DNA of 64,000 nt from Dysidea avara (lineage: Eukaryota; Porifera; Demospongiae; Dictyoceratida; Dysideidae), in the NCBI RefSeq assembly GCF_963678975.1, contig NC_089273.1, forward strand, positions 9,424,614 through 9,488,613, written 5' to 3'. The position numbers and the translations under genes are program-made. This document shows positions 1 to 11,254 of this stretch, in pieces. The notes beneath the pieces were generated by a model. The model was given only the letters and a program-made list of their open reading frames with translations, did not search any database and had not been told where the DNA came from. Positions within the stretch are counted from its first letter, which is position 1; each line of letters begins with the position of its first letter.

Positions 1-2025
1 TAACAGCTGGTGCAGTGGACTAATGCCGTATTCTCAATAGTGAGCTGATTTTATCTGTTGCACAATTCAAGGATGTGTCTGACTGCTAGCCTTGAATGAG
101 GCTAAATGTCAAAACTCCAAGATCAGTCAAATCTCTATTATAAGCCGCATGTGAAACCATGCCCGTAGCCACCAGGCAAATGTGATTTGGACCAGGATGT
201 GTGTGTAATTTCAATGTATCTAGTCAGACCTGAAATGGAACACACATTAATTTCATACCACCTAAGAATCCTAGGATTTCTTAAGTGTAACATTTCACAT
301 GCTTCACTTCAAACTAAACAGGTTAAATTTGTTCGTCTATTTTCAAGTGATTCCCAGTCCAGCTGGTCCATGAAATTACAATGGGATCACATGTATTTGT
401 TACAGTGCGGGCTGTCCTGTGTTGGATCTACTCTAGAGTTGAAATTTCAAGGTAGACTCACTGCCAATGTACTGACACTAGTACTGTTGTAGCATGTTTA
501 AGTGGAGGACAAATGAAATAGTAATGCTAGATTATTTATGTATACAAATTTTTCATAATGAAATTGATATCCCATTTTGATTTGAACTTCCACTTTGCAA
601 CATATTCAAGAACAAGAAGCTACCACACTTAATCTCCAACCACTGTCATTAATTAACCAAGATCTCACTAGTCTGTAATTCACCTTACTGTAGTGATTTT
701 ATTGATTCATCTGTATGTTTTCTTCATTTTCCTTTGAAGTTGTACCAAGAGTTCATAATAAGGTGGAGAGTGTCTAACTTGAATGCATTCACCAAACACC
801 CTGCTTAAAGTAACACCTCGGCCTTATTACAGAACAAAGGCTTTACCTTCTTCAGCAACACTAATCAACAGTTTTCTACCCCCCAGTAAAGGTGTTGATT
901 TGATGAAAGGTGAACTTTACGCAGGGTGTTTGTACAGGCCATACTGAGAGTTAGACACTCTCCCCCATACAAATCAGTATTACGAACTCTTGGTTGTACA
1001 GTATAGGTAAACAAAGATAAGTTTCTCTCCCATCTTATTCTAGGATTTCTATTGACAAGGAAAATTCAATTATTTGTATACAGGCTCAAAATTGAGAAAA
1101 TATAAAGAAAGTGAATTAATATTATACAGTCAGTTTGCTTTTGGATATTTAATGTCTCCAACCACAACAAAAATTCGATGAATCCATGCATCTCATCACT
1201 GGTCGTCTGAACTTTCTGAAAGTGATACCTCACTCAATCAACCATATATTCTGTTTATTAGACTGAATAAAGTCATGATTACCTAAACAATCACTTAATT
1301 AATGTTTTATAATTATCCTATTCCATTTTCCTGGAGGTTCCACTGATAAAATGCAATTTCAGCAATGATAGCAGCTAGCCAAGCTGCAAGTTGATTCAGA
1401 AAGAATTCCATTCTGTAAAATAGACCCCATCCAGAATTCAACTCAGTACTCAGGCTGAGATATCTGACAATAGTCCACTACTCTGTTAATGAATCATTGA
1501 TGTTCACACAATATAGCCTCCTTGAGGTATCTGAATGTTTGCTCCTCACACACTGCACAAAATTCCTTTAGATTCTGCTTAGACTGAGCTGATTCAGCTT
1601 GTCACCATACTTGTTTCCTTTGTAGTGTAGCTATACACATACTGATTTATGCCGATTAGAAAGGCTGGGCCTCAGACTGTACATTCTAATGTCAAGTAAG
1701 TAAAAATAATTCACATACTAGTAAAAACAAGTCATGCATTAAGTTCCCTACTTGATATATCCGAAGATGAACACAATGAATCAGCTATTCCCACAATTAG
1801 TACTTCGTTACTAATAACAACCAACAAGAACCCACAATCGATCCTTAAATTCGTTTTATCTTTCTTGGGGTACGTTTGATTACCTGCTGGAAGTGCCACT
1901 GATAACTTGTACAGCAATGGTAAGCTGCAAGCTTCAATCTGAGAAAGCATTCCGTTCCGCAGTTTAGTCCATCATTCCGTTCCGTTCCGTTCCGTTCCGT
2001 TCCGTTCCGTAGAATAGTCCCCACC
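1..2025 (-). mobile_element. Foldback DNA transposon, copy A (cut by window start)
   Basis: This is the reverse complement of most of the complete copy at 47324-50487. Position 1 corresponds to about 49975 there, so roughly 0.5 kb of one arm lies outside the window. The two long arms meet near 870 and fold back on each other. The end at 2025 reads AGTCCCCACC preceded by a run of TTCCG pentamers (1975-2010), as in the other copies. The next nine bases (2026-2034) should be one half of a 9-bp duplication, but the partner is out of view. No open reading frame is conserved between copies, so the element is non-autonomous. Confidence 0.85.
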
Positions 2026-2061
2026 GCTAACGGTCTGTCACTATCAAATGCATGAAGTTTA

Positions 2062-2226
2062 GGGAGTTTGTAAAAGACGGAATAAGGAATAGCGGAATAA
2101 CTCGCATCACAACGAATGGGCATTTATATAGCTTATGCAATGTTAGGGTAATTGTACTGTTACAGTTGTGAACTCATCCCTCGTAGATATCTTTACAATG
2201 TAGGGTGATTGCGTGTACTGTTACAG
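2062..2226 (+). repeat. Left terminal inverted repeat of the HIRAN transposon
   Basis: It pairs with 8192-8364 over about 165 bp with few mismatches. The outer part holds CGGAATAAGGAATAGCGGAAT, a run of GGAAT-like pentamers. The inner part carries the string GTACTGTTACAG twice (about 2155 and 2215), each next to an AGGGT(A/G)ATTG block. Repeated subterminal motifs of this kind are usual transposase binding sites; that role is inferred. Confidence 0.85.
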
Positions 2227-2298
2227 CCAGAGGAGGAAGGCAACGGTTTAAGCGCCCTTAAAAATAATCCATTATAATTACATATTTTGCATTCCATC

Positions 2299-3272
2299 AT
2301 GGCGGAAACTGATGCTGACGTCCACTCAGAAGGCGATGAACAACGATGCTATGGTGAAGAGTCTGCTGGTAACCTTTGTGAAACTGAAGAAGTGCACTAT
2401 GAAATTTTAACGATGTTGGCCAGAGGCAATGTCATTAATTATATCGTCCCAAGCTTCCCGATTTTTAACACAGATATCGTCGAAGTGAAGTTGCAATGGG
2501 AGGAAATATGCGAGGATGGTAGCAGCAAGCTCCACGTTTTTGATAGGTTCACTAGATATTGTGAAAATTTGGACCACCCTCTTCCAGCCGCAATGTGTAT
2601 AGAGCAGCGCTACGTCTGTGCATTTATGATTGAAGTGAGTGCAAAAATAAAGTTACACAAAATTTAATTGTTGTATACACACAGGCAACTGAGTTCAGTA
2701 GATCTGTTGATATCACCCCATATAAGTTTTATAATGGCCACGAAGTCTTTGTGTTGTGGAAGTGGACTTGGTTGGATGACACTGTCACGTCAGATTCAGA
2801 TCCATCACTTTCGCCATGCTTGAGCCCCACTGCTGATATTTCATCAAATACAGAGGAAGATGATAGTGTTCCAGAGATAACTCACAGTGTTGTTTTTAAG
2901 TGCATTGGTGTGCACAAAGATATGGAATATCAAGACACACTAGCTCTAGCCAGCAGAAATAAAAATGACGGAAAAACAGTCTCAGTGAAGTTAAAACCAG
3001 AGCCAGATAACCCACATGACACCAATGCCGTAGCATTTATGTGCCAAGCAGATGAAGGTGCAGAATGGAAAAGGATCGGCTATGTGGTTCGAGAAGCAGC
3101 ATCTGAAGTGCTAGGTGTAATAAATGCCAAAAAAATTATCAACGTGAGATTCAGATGGATTAAGTTTTTACCATACTTCAAGAACAGAGGTTGGTATGCT
3201 GGAATAATAATCACAAGGAATGGTGAATGGTCCCGGCAAGTTCTTCGAAGTCGTGCAACTGATTATGATTGA
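2299..3272 (+). CDS. HIRAN-domain protein carried by the transposon
   Basis: Two exons, 2299-2634 and 2685-3272, flank a 50-bp intron with GTGAGT donor and ACACAG acceptor; the join keeps the frame and gives 307 residues. The ATG at 2299 follows non-coding DNA and opens a frame with normal codon use. Residues 1-30 are acidic. Residues about 178-295 match the HIRAN domain, with NPHDTNAV at 221-228 and RIGYV at 242-246, the usual core of this fold. HIRAN domains in Rad5/HLTF bind free 3-prime DNA ends. Here there is no helicase or RING partner in the same protein. The gene faces the transposase gene tail to tail inside shared inverted repeats, so it is probably an accessory transposition factor; this is inference. 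Confidence 0.8.
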
Positions 3273-3313
3273 CTATAATTTATTATTATTGTTTTAATTG
3301 ATTTTGATCACAT

Positions 3314-6300
3314 TTATTTGTTGCAAGCATAAGAATGTTCATATAAAACTGCATTAGATGTCCCAGGTGGTGGTGGAAGACTTAATGGTGCACTATGAAA
3401 CTTCGTGTGAATGGAAGTATTGCCACGCAGTGACATTGTGACTCTACTGGAATTATCTCCAAGCATCTCAAACCGAGGAAGACGTTTTGTTTTCTTGTTA
3501 GCAAGTTTATGACTAAAATCTGGCATCAGTCCCTCATAGTATCTGCATTTTGAAGAAGTATGGTAATAGAATGGCAAGTCGGGATCCATTCTTTTGACAA
3601 ACTCCTCTGTCACTTTTCTCCAACCATAATAAACCTACATTACCAAAAAGATGAGCTATCATATATCTAGATAGAACATTTTCATTTAAGCATACCTCTT
3701 TGAGAGTGAAATCCTTTCCCACAGTGTCACGTAGCATGCTAAAAAAGCATTCTACATCATCGGTAGAGCTAGCTCGAGGGTTTTCAGCAGGAATTCTATT
3801 TCTGGTATTAAACTGTCTTCTCCACTCCCTTGATTCTATGTTAGCTGCTAGAGCTATCAACGTCTCCCTGGTGAAGCCTCTTATGGTGGTGATGTTTCTG
3901 GGTACAATATTTATTTGGATACATAAAACAAATACAGGACTTAAACAAACCGGTTTACTTCCAAACGGCTGAAATCACACTGACCATCTTTATGCCATGG
4001 CATGAGATCATCCAATATATAATCCAAAAACTCTTGGTTGAATGTACTGCGTTGGTCATCAGTCAGTCCTCGTTCATCGCAAGCACGTCTCCAGTTACGA
4101 ACAACTCTGAGATACATAGACTCATTACTGTACCCTTTCTTTTCCATCCACTGTATTAGAGGAAGACCAAATAACCTCTCTACATCTTCCACACTCTGTT
4201 TTCGAACACCAGAGAGTGCACAATAAGTGAGCCCAGCTGTTGTGTCATAAAGTGCTTCTTCAAAGCGCTCCAATTGAAGGTTACATGGTCCACCCTGTCT
4301 GAGACTGGTGCCGATTCGCTAAAAGAGATATCATGATTATACATCCATATTTTCAAATGCATGTACTTTAAAGATGTGTCCTTCATCCTCTCGCTCACAG
4401 AATTCCTCCCCTGTGATAGGATGAACCTCTGGCACGTACAGGTGATCCTTAAAAAGGACCCCTTTAGAATGAAGGAGATTGACAGAGTGTGTATATTCCA
4501 ATTGTGCCAATATGGAACGCAGCTTTTCAGCTTTAGTTTCATCTTTTCCTACACAACTAAGTATCATATAGTGGCTATTTATCTATAGTAACGTACCTTC
4601 TATCCAATTGTGTATCTTGTAACCTGGTGGCACTGTACGCAGTCTTAATCTTTCAATTACATCATCCTCTTCAGCCCCATTTGAATACCACTTCTGAATT
4701 TCAGCTATGAGCACTGGAGATACTGCTTCATAAGGTAGCATTGCAGTAAGAGTCCCATTCTTCCCTTAATAAGAAACAAAAGGACATTGTGGGTATGTGG
4801 ATAAGCAATAAAAACTTTTTGAATATTGCTGTAATACGAGTGACATACACACTTTCAAAGTATTTAATTTAGTGGATTAACAAATTTTACAATTTTGTTT
4901 TTGAAGATCGCTCATTTTTCACTCGGGTTACCTGTTGTAAACCAGAGGCAACCATGATAGTGAATAAATTTTCAAGGCTGAAAAAGCAGTCCAGCAAACC
5001 ATGAAAACAGTATAGTATTTAAAGCTCTATTTGCAATCTCCAGTTACATAAATTTTTTTGTCTTTTGGTACAGGCTATACAAAAATTATTTTAAACCTCC
5101 TTTCCTTCCCTGTGTGCACAATAAACACTTGCATACATACACTGCATACTTACACTGGGGTGTAATCATTGCAAGCATTCTCTTCAGACCCATCCGACTG
5201 AACTTAGACCTTGCTTCAGCACGGATTTGAAAGATAGAAAGGGGTCTTGAATACCCCTTTGCACGTAAGGAGTTCCATTCACCGTCTGTTGTGAATCCTA
5301 TGTAGTAATAAATAACAAACTTATTATAATTTCACAATGTCTACCTGCAACGTGCATCTTTCGCTTGACCATTTCACAAATTATTCTGTTTGTAAGCTCA
5401 CGCACCATTCCATCACCTATTCCCTTGTATGGCAGACACTGAATGGGCAGTGCATATGGTTTTTTCCGCCTATCTTCAGTGCTGATCATAAAAACCAGTA
5501 TGTGAGTAGCAGCAGTGCGTCGATGTCGCGTAACACCTTTAATGAAGTTAACCAGCTTCTGTTTGGACACAGCTAACTGTCTCGGGATGTTCTCCTCTGG
5601 AAGTGCATCTTGCTTGCAAATCTCAGTGATCAAGACATTGATGGTGCGAAAAAGATTTCTTCCAATCTCATTGAGTTCATTTAACTCCTTGACCTTCCAA
5701 GCTAAAGACATCATCTCCTTTTCATTCTGCTTACATAACTGGAGTTTCTCTGTGTACTCGTTATTAGATTTTACTAGTTCTGCAAGTACCTAATGATAAG
5801 TATTTCATTATGCAGCACACACATACCTGTCTGAATAAATTCTAAATCTTCACTTACACTGCTCAACACTGCTCTCAAGCCGTCTGCTGCACTAGCAGAT
5901 AGTTCGTTCACCTTCTGTAAACGCAACTTGTATGATTGATACTGCTTTTGTAGAGCCCCATCACCCAAGTCTACATCCCCACTCCATTGTAACTTAGTGG
6001 TTTCCTTCAGTCCTTTATTAATGTCGCAACCATCAGCTTTCAACCACCACCATGCTCCTGGATTGGACTTGGCTGCTTCATCGAGCACATTTAGCTATGC
6101 ATACACGATACAATAATAACAAAATAAGATACTGGGCTATCTGTACCTGTATCTGAGCATCCAGAGTGATTTCACTAGATGCAAAATCATACCGCAGGGA
6201 CCTTTCTGCTACTGCAGGAACATTAACTAAGGCCTACAATAAATGTGCATACATACAACCAAATAAGGAAATCTATGTATGTGTACCTCCATGGTTTTCT

Positions 6301-7491
6301 GAGTGCGAGAGGCACTGGTACTAGCTTCTTGTGTTGACATGACTGTGCACCACATAGGCCCACGGTGAAGCTTAATCCATTTCTGTCCAAAATGAGCATA
6401 CAGAGTTTGTAGCCACTGACGATAGTCTGTTGGACATGATACCTATATAATGGCTTATGAATTTACAGTATGTAAACATACATGTGATTTACCTGCTGCA
6501 AATTGTCAGCTGCAAAAAACTGTGCAATGTATTCAACAAGTCCTAAAGGCATTCGTTTGATGGGAAGACGTGAGTCACTCTGATCAGGCCGCATTGTGCC
6601 AATACCTTTGGCAAGATTGTACAGTACATTTGTGCGACCACCATCTGATAACCTCAACATTGCACTGGCAGCATTGTTCAAAAAGTCATTAGGAACTATA
6701 AGAGATAACTGGTCACTCAAATAAGCTGAAAACAATATGGAAAGTGCCAACAACCGAGATTCTGCTGGTAATTGATTTAGGGCAAACTCCACTAAGCAAG
6801 ATTCCACTGGGCTGGTTTGTGTTGCAGTTGTATTTAGACCATGACAAACTGTTGAGAGGCTTGGAGCATTTGCTGTTACATTTACAGCCTGTCCATTGTA
6901 CCATGCTTCTGCATCCTTTGGTGTCTTAAATCTATACACGTATATAGAGGAAGTTATATTGAACAACATTAAAGGCGTACCTCTTAGCTAGATGACCTGT
7001 AACTCTCCACCGACAAGCCTCAGCTAAAAGTAAACCATGTATTTATATTATATACCTTTAATTAATGCCATACCACTTCTACGGACTACTGTTGACTCCA
7101 CTCGTTGTTCCACAAATTCACTAGCACTTGTCCAAAAGGCACTCTGCTTATGTGATGGCCACTTATCCCCAGGTGTGTGGAAGAGAACGAACTCAGCCAA
7201 AGCTTTGACTTCTTCTTCACTCCATTTCTCCTTTGAATGGCTAGTAGTGATGTTTTCGTTAAGGTTAATCAATCTTCTTGGAGCCAGATTAAACATTGGT
7301 TGTGGATCCTCTTGCACTCCCTCCTCGTGATTAACCTCGTGGTTTACCAGCTCTCTTAAAGCTACTCTCTTCTCTTGTCTGTGGGGAGTATATAACGTTG
7401 GAGAACCCCTTGGACGTTTGCTAGTTGCAGTCTCGTGGCATAAATCGCTCTCGCGATCCCTCTCTGTTCTCGCGCAATCCTGTTCCGCCAT
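3314..7491 (-). CDS. Putative 13-exon transposase with SANT-like N-terminus
   Basis: Exons read 7491-7074, 7023-6981, 6931-6493, 6442-6287, 6233-6147, 6094-5827, 5779-5345, 5297-5154, 4764-4597, 4548-4367, 4318-3951, 3897-3696 and 3634-3314. All junctions are GT-AG, most introns are 40-70 bp, and the frame closes to about 1076 residues. Residues 86-160 look Myb/SANT-like (tryptophans at 90, 111 and 120). Residues 471-515 are charged and helical. Three acidic motifs could form an RNase H-like triad: STED (D573), FTTDGEW (D620) and STDDVECFF (E952). The last resembles the P-element NQDxLENFF motif. Exon 11's donor (GTTTGT) is weak, so that boundary is less sure. The family is not one I can name. 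Its place inside inverted repeats makes a transposase the simplest reading. Confidence 0.7.
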
Positions 7492-7692
7492 TCAGCGTTG
7501 CTCACGTGAACCTATATCTTTTAAACAATTGATAAAACTAGCATAACGCATGGGGTCGATGGGGGTGATTTCATCAATCGTTTCAATATGTTATAATCTT
7601 ATCGCCTGTAGTATTTTCGGATTTCGTTTACCCTTATTTCAGAAAACAGTGTATTCGTATGGGGCACGTGATAGCGCTGCCGACCTCCTCTG

Positions 7693-8201
7693 TGTTACAG
7701 CTGTGAACTACACTGCTTCGTCACTCATAGATATCCTAGCGAAATGATTACTATACGCTCTTACTACTACTGTATGTAGCTAAGCTAGAATATACAGTAG
7801 TTAGCTATTAGTTTCGTTTTCGAGTCTTCATCCTTCCAGTGGAAGGATGAAACGAAACGACTGTCACGCCCCCTTTGCTCATGACGTTGGTACCATACTT
7901 AACATACAGTACCCGCTTACGAAGTGCAAAATTACATTTGATTATAGCTCTTACTAGCTACTACTGTATGTAAAGTATGGTATCAATGTCGCGAGCAAAA
8001 GGGGGTGTGACAGCCGTTTCGTTTCATCCCTCCACTGGAAGGATGAAGACTTAAAACGAAACTAATAGCTAACTACTGTATATTCTAGCTGTACTAGCGC
8101 AATGATACTTAGCTACATACAGTAGTAGTAAGAGCGTATAGTAATCACTTCGCTAGGACGGCTATGAGCGACGAAGCAGTGTAGTTCACAACTGTAACAG
8201 T
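7693..8201. repeat. Internal 0.5-kb palindrome beside the right end
   Basis: Arms of about 200-230 bp (7693-7905 and about 7970-8201) are inverted copies around a short loop. Each arm ends in GTTACAGCTGTGAACTACAC or a close variant. The outer rim shares the CTGTTACAG motif with the terminal repeats, so the terminus has a chain of the same motif in several orientations. It lies upstream of the transposase start (7491) and may hold its promoter. It could instead be a nested MITE; no target duplication was seen. Confidence 0.75.
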
Positions 8202-8364
8202 ACACGCAATCACCCTACATTGTAAGGATATCTACGAGGGAGGAGTTCACAGCTGTAACAGTACAATCACCCTAACATTACATAAGCCATATAAATGCCC
8301 ATTCGTTGTGATGCGAGTTATTCCGTTATTCCGCTATTCCTTATTCCGCCTTTTACAAACTCCC
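8192..8364 (-). repeat. Right terminal inverted repeat of the HIRAN transposon
   Basis: It is the inverted partner of 2062-2226. It differs mainly by one extra GGAATAAC unit in the pentamer run, which suggests slippage or unequal exchange within that run. Confidence 0.85.
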
Positions 8365-8373
8365 TGAATTTTA

Positions 8374-9172
8374 GTAGGCACAATCAAAGTTTGGTAATTG
8401 TAAGGTTTCAACCAGGGTTGATGCTCAGTTGCTGTTGCTGTTTCTTTGAGCAAGAAAGGTTACTCACATTGCTCTGGTTTACCCAGTTGTTAAATAGGGA
8501 CCTTTCTTAAATGGTGACTTTTTTGGTAGCCCTACTTTTAAATGCTTTTGGTTGAATACATATTAAACTATAACATTACTTTGTTCTGTTGTAAATGAAT
8601 TTCTAGTCACCTGTTAGCAACTATTGTGTGCACTATAATACATATCTACATGTCAGGAACATGCATTAAGCATGTAGCAAAGTAAGTTTCAATCACAGAG
8701 GCTCTTAAGATGGAATGCAATCCATCTATGCACATGTGTCCTGCTAATGGTGGTAGCTAGCTTTTTCTATATTAAAACTAACTTAAAAGTGCCAAGTGTT
8801 CACAATAATCTCCACAGTGATGTGTGAAGCATATTGAGCAAAAGCTCTTCGAAGCAGGCAGTGATGTGTAGTACAAAAAATTCTATGAATTTGCATAGTG
8901 GGAATCCACCACAGCACATTATTTCATTAGTGTTAATGGTTGTATTCATTTTAATGGCTTGAAGGAACAGCTGTTAGTCTGTGTGCCAATAGTTTGAAAG
9001 GACTTATACTTTGCTATTGCTTTTTTGACTCATGCATGCATGCAAGCACGGACATTATAAATCACAAAAAATTCTGTAGCTGCTAACAGTCTGTCACTAT
9101 CAAATCCATTACCTTTGGTTGGCACAATCAGTGCTTTGATACATGGAAAAATTTAATGTTGTGTAGTAGCTA

Positions 9173-9173
<1 letters not shown>
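8374..9173. other. Non-coding DNA with a SINE-like fragment
   Basis: No gene seen. The stretch at about 8390-8515 (TTTGGTAATTG..., then TTTGAGCAAGAAAGG and TTACTCACATTGCTC) is partly repeated at 9286-9330. The TTGAGCAAG...TTGCTC block resembles the conserved part of V-type SINEs. It could also be chance similarity in a low-copy repeat. Confidence 0.35.

Positions 9174-9253
<80 letters not shown>
9174..9253. repeat. Compound microsatellite (GT)n(GA)n
   Basis: About 35 bases of GT dinucleotides run directly into about 40 bases of GA dinucleotides. The tract interrupts a low-copy repeat that is also seen at 2026-2050 and 8374-8430. Confidence 0.95.
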
Positions 9254-9255
<2 letters not shown>

Positions 9256-11254
9256 AATGAGTCAGTTAAGATAAGTGGTCTGAGTTTGGTAATTGAAAGG
9301 TTTCAGCCAGGTTTGATGCCCAGTACAGCTATCCAGGTGTTAAGTGGCAACCTAGTGACAACTGGGGAGGCAGACCATCCATAGCTCTGATATAACATAT
9401 GTAGTGGGTGAAGGTACAGGTGATACTTAATTGGGCTGCCATGCCCACACATTCACATGAGATACTGTATGGTACACCTTTCTGTGAGTTACATATAATA
9501 CTAGTCCTGCCCTCGAAGGATTATGCTTACGATGACTCTTAGCACCAGCCTACATGAGTAGCTAGCACACAGATGCAGTCAGATAGGCAAGTGGTAGCTG
9601 AAGGTATTGTCTTTTGTGTGTGTTTGTATATGTGTGTGTGTGTTGGGCTTTGCTCTGTTAGTGTAGGCTAAGGCTGACTAAGAAGTTGACAGGAATGCAT
9701 TCAAGTACATGAATATTTTTACTAATCAGTGTGGACAATCTAATTAGCCACAGTGCATCCACCGCACTAGCTATATGGCTGCGCATGGATGAGGTCACTG
9801 CTCTATTATGCTCGTATATACCAACAGCATGCATGCATGCACAGATTGCACACAATCACCTTCGCTGCATGTTTCTTCTGATTGTTCTAGTCGCAGTTAA
9901 TAATGAGGCTCTAGCATTGATGCAGCTTGTTGTCATCCAGAACTAGAACAGTGCTTGTGCTCCATGGCAGACTTACCTGCAGGTATAGCTATAAAGACTG
10001 TCACAGCATTTATGATCTTTCATAGATATCGCCTCTTCCATCCTTTTCCGCCAGTTTCTAGCGACGCCACAATTGTATACCTTTGCTACAGTAGCTAGCT
10101 ACAGTGCTACACGCATTTGGCAGCTACAAAATCGCATGTTGCCTGCTGGCAAAAGGAGTAGAGGATAACACCCCCTGGGTCGAGAGACAACTGGGTGCAT
10201 TCCACAAGCACTCATCATCTCTAGTACAACTACCTCACAGTGAATTGGTTAAGTCTACTTTATAGATGACTGCAAGTGCAAGCTACCCTGACATAGGGAA
10301 CTTTGCAGAAAGACAATAGGAAGAGCTGCATTTGTAGCAATTGTGAGGTAAGAAGATGTGGCTAATTCATGATTCATTATTAATTTGTTATCTATCATTG
10401 CATGGTAGTGGGATCTGCCATCAACATCACCTAGCTACGTAAAGTTGTCAAAAGAAGTTACAAAGTAGTTACTGATGCTTTCAAAACTTGGACTGCTGAT
10501 GAATTACATAGTAAGTTCTGCTATAGTTCTTGGAAATGAGTATTTTGTGGTCTATTGAAGTTAGGCAGTGGAGAAACCTGTGATCATGGCTGGATCTTGT
10601 GAAAGCTATGAATGACACTGTACAAGGAATAGTATACATTAATTCAAGGTTTGTCACAGAAAAAAAATTGCCATAGCAATATTTTTATTGTAACAACATT
10701 TTTACAGATGCTACCTATAAGAACTATATATAACTAGTGATGAAACAGATTAGGAGAAGAAAGCTGCACTCAACAGACAGAAGTAAAAGAGCAAATCTAC
10801 ATTAATTTTAGTGATGTAACATCCCTCAGAAAAAAAGAATCCAGAAGGTGTCAAGAACTTCAATTTGTGAACAGAAAATTATAGTTGCTGTACAAATGAT
10901 GTGCTTTTTTACTTATTAATGAAATACGTATTGTGGGTAGTAAATACAACACAGAAGCGAGACATTGCTAGCTATATTACTAGCGCAGTATAAAGCAGAT
11001 GCACAATATAGAAAATGTTGATTTCAGCTACAGGATTTTTTACATCCTGTATGCATTTCACAGTGTTAAAATGTACATTTCTTCACTGCCTCATTTCCAG
11101 CACCATTCTAGATGCAGTAAATCTTTCTCTATCCTCTGTATGAAACTTTACTGAAATCTATTAATGTTCTAAGTATGAAATGTGGCTGAAATGACAAATT
11201 TCATGGCCATTTTATACTCATTACCTACAAGCAGACATGGAACTTTTCGCCCAG
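9254..11254. other. Two kb without a recognised gene
   Basis: Only short stop-rich frames occur. One weak exon candidate on the plus strand ends at about 10510 before a GTAAGT, but it has no recognisable partner exons. A GTGTGT-rich stretch lies at 9613-9642. Confidence 0.5.

Larger units (their letters stand above)
2062..8364. mobile_element. Two-gene DNA transposon, HIRAN protein plus putative transposase
   Basis: The 6303-bp unit is bounded by inverted repeats of about 170 bp that start GGGAGTTTGTAAAAG on both sides. The flanks are TGAAGTTTA (2053-2061) and TGAATTTTA (8365-8373), a 9-bp target-site duplication with one mismatch. A related unoccupied sequence lies near 9083: the text before the left end (2026-2050) is matched at 9083-9107. 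Inside are two convergent intron-containing genes with only 41 bp between their stop codons. A 9-bp duplication with long inverted repeats is typical of Mutator-like elements, but I see no MULE signature in the protein, and its motifs look more like the P-element layout. The superfamily is therefore unassigned. Both genes have open, correctly phased exons, so the element looks recently active. Confidence 0.85.

Noticed and set aside
187-492. 101-residue plus-strand frame near the window start
   Set aside because: It lies in the arm of the foldback element, and the same DNA in copies B and C does not keep the frame.
2062-8364. The HIRAN transposon as a classic Mutator element
   Set aside because: Long ends and a 9-bp duplication fit, but I see no MULE zinc knuckle/SWIM or typical MULE transposase motif. 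The family is left open.
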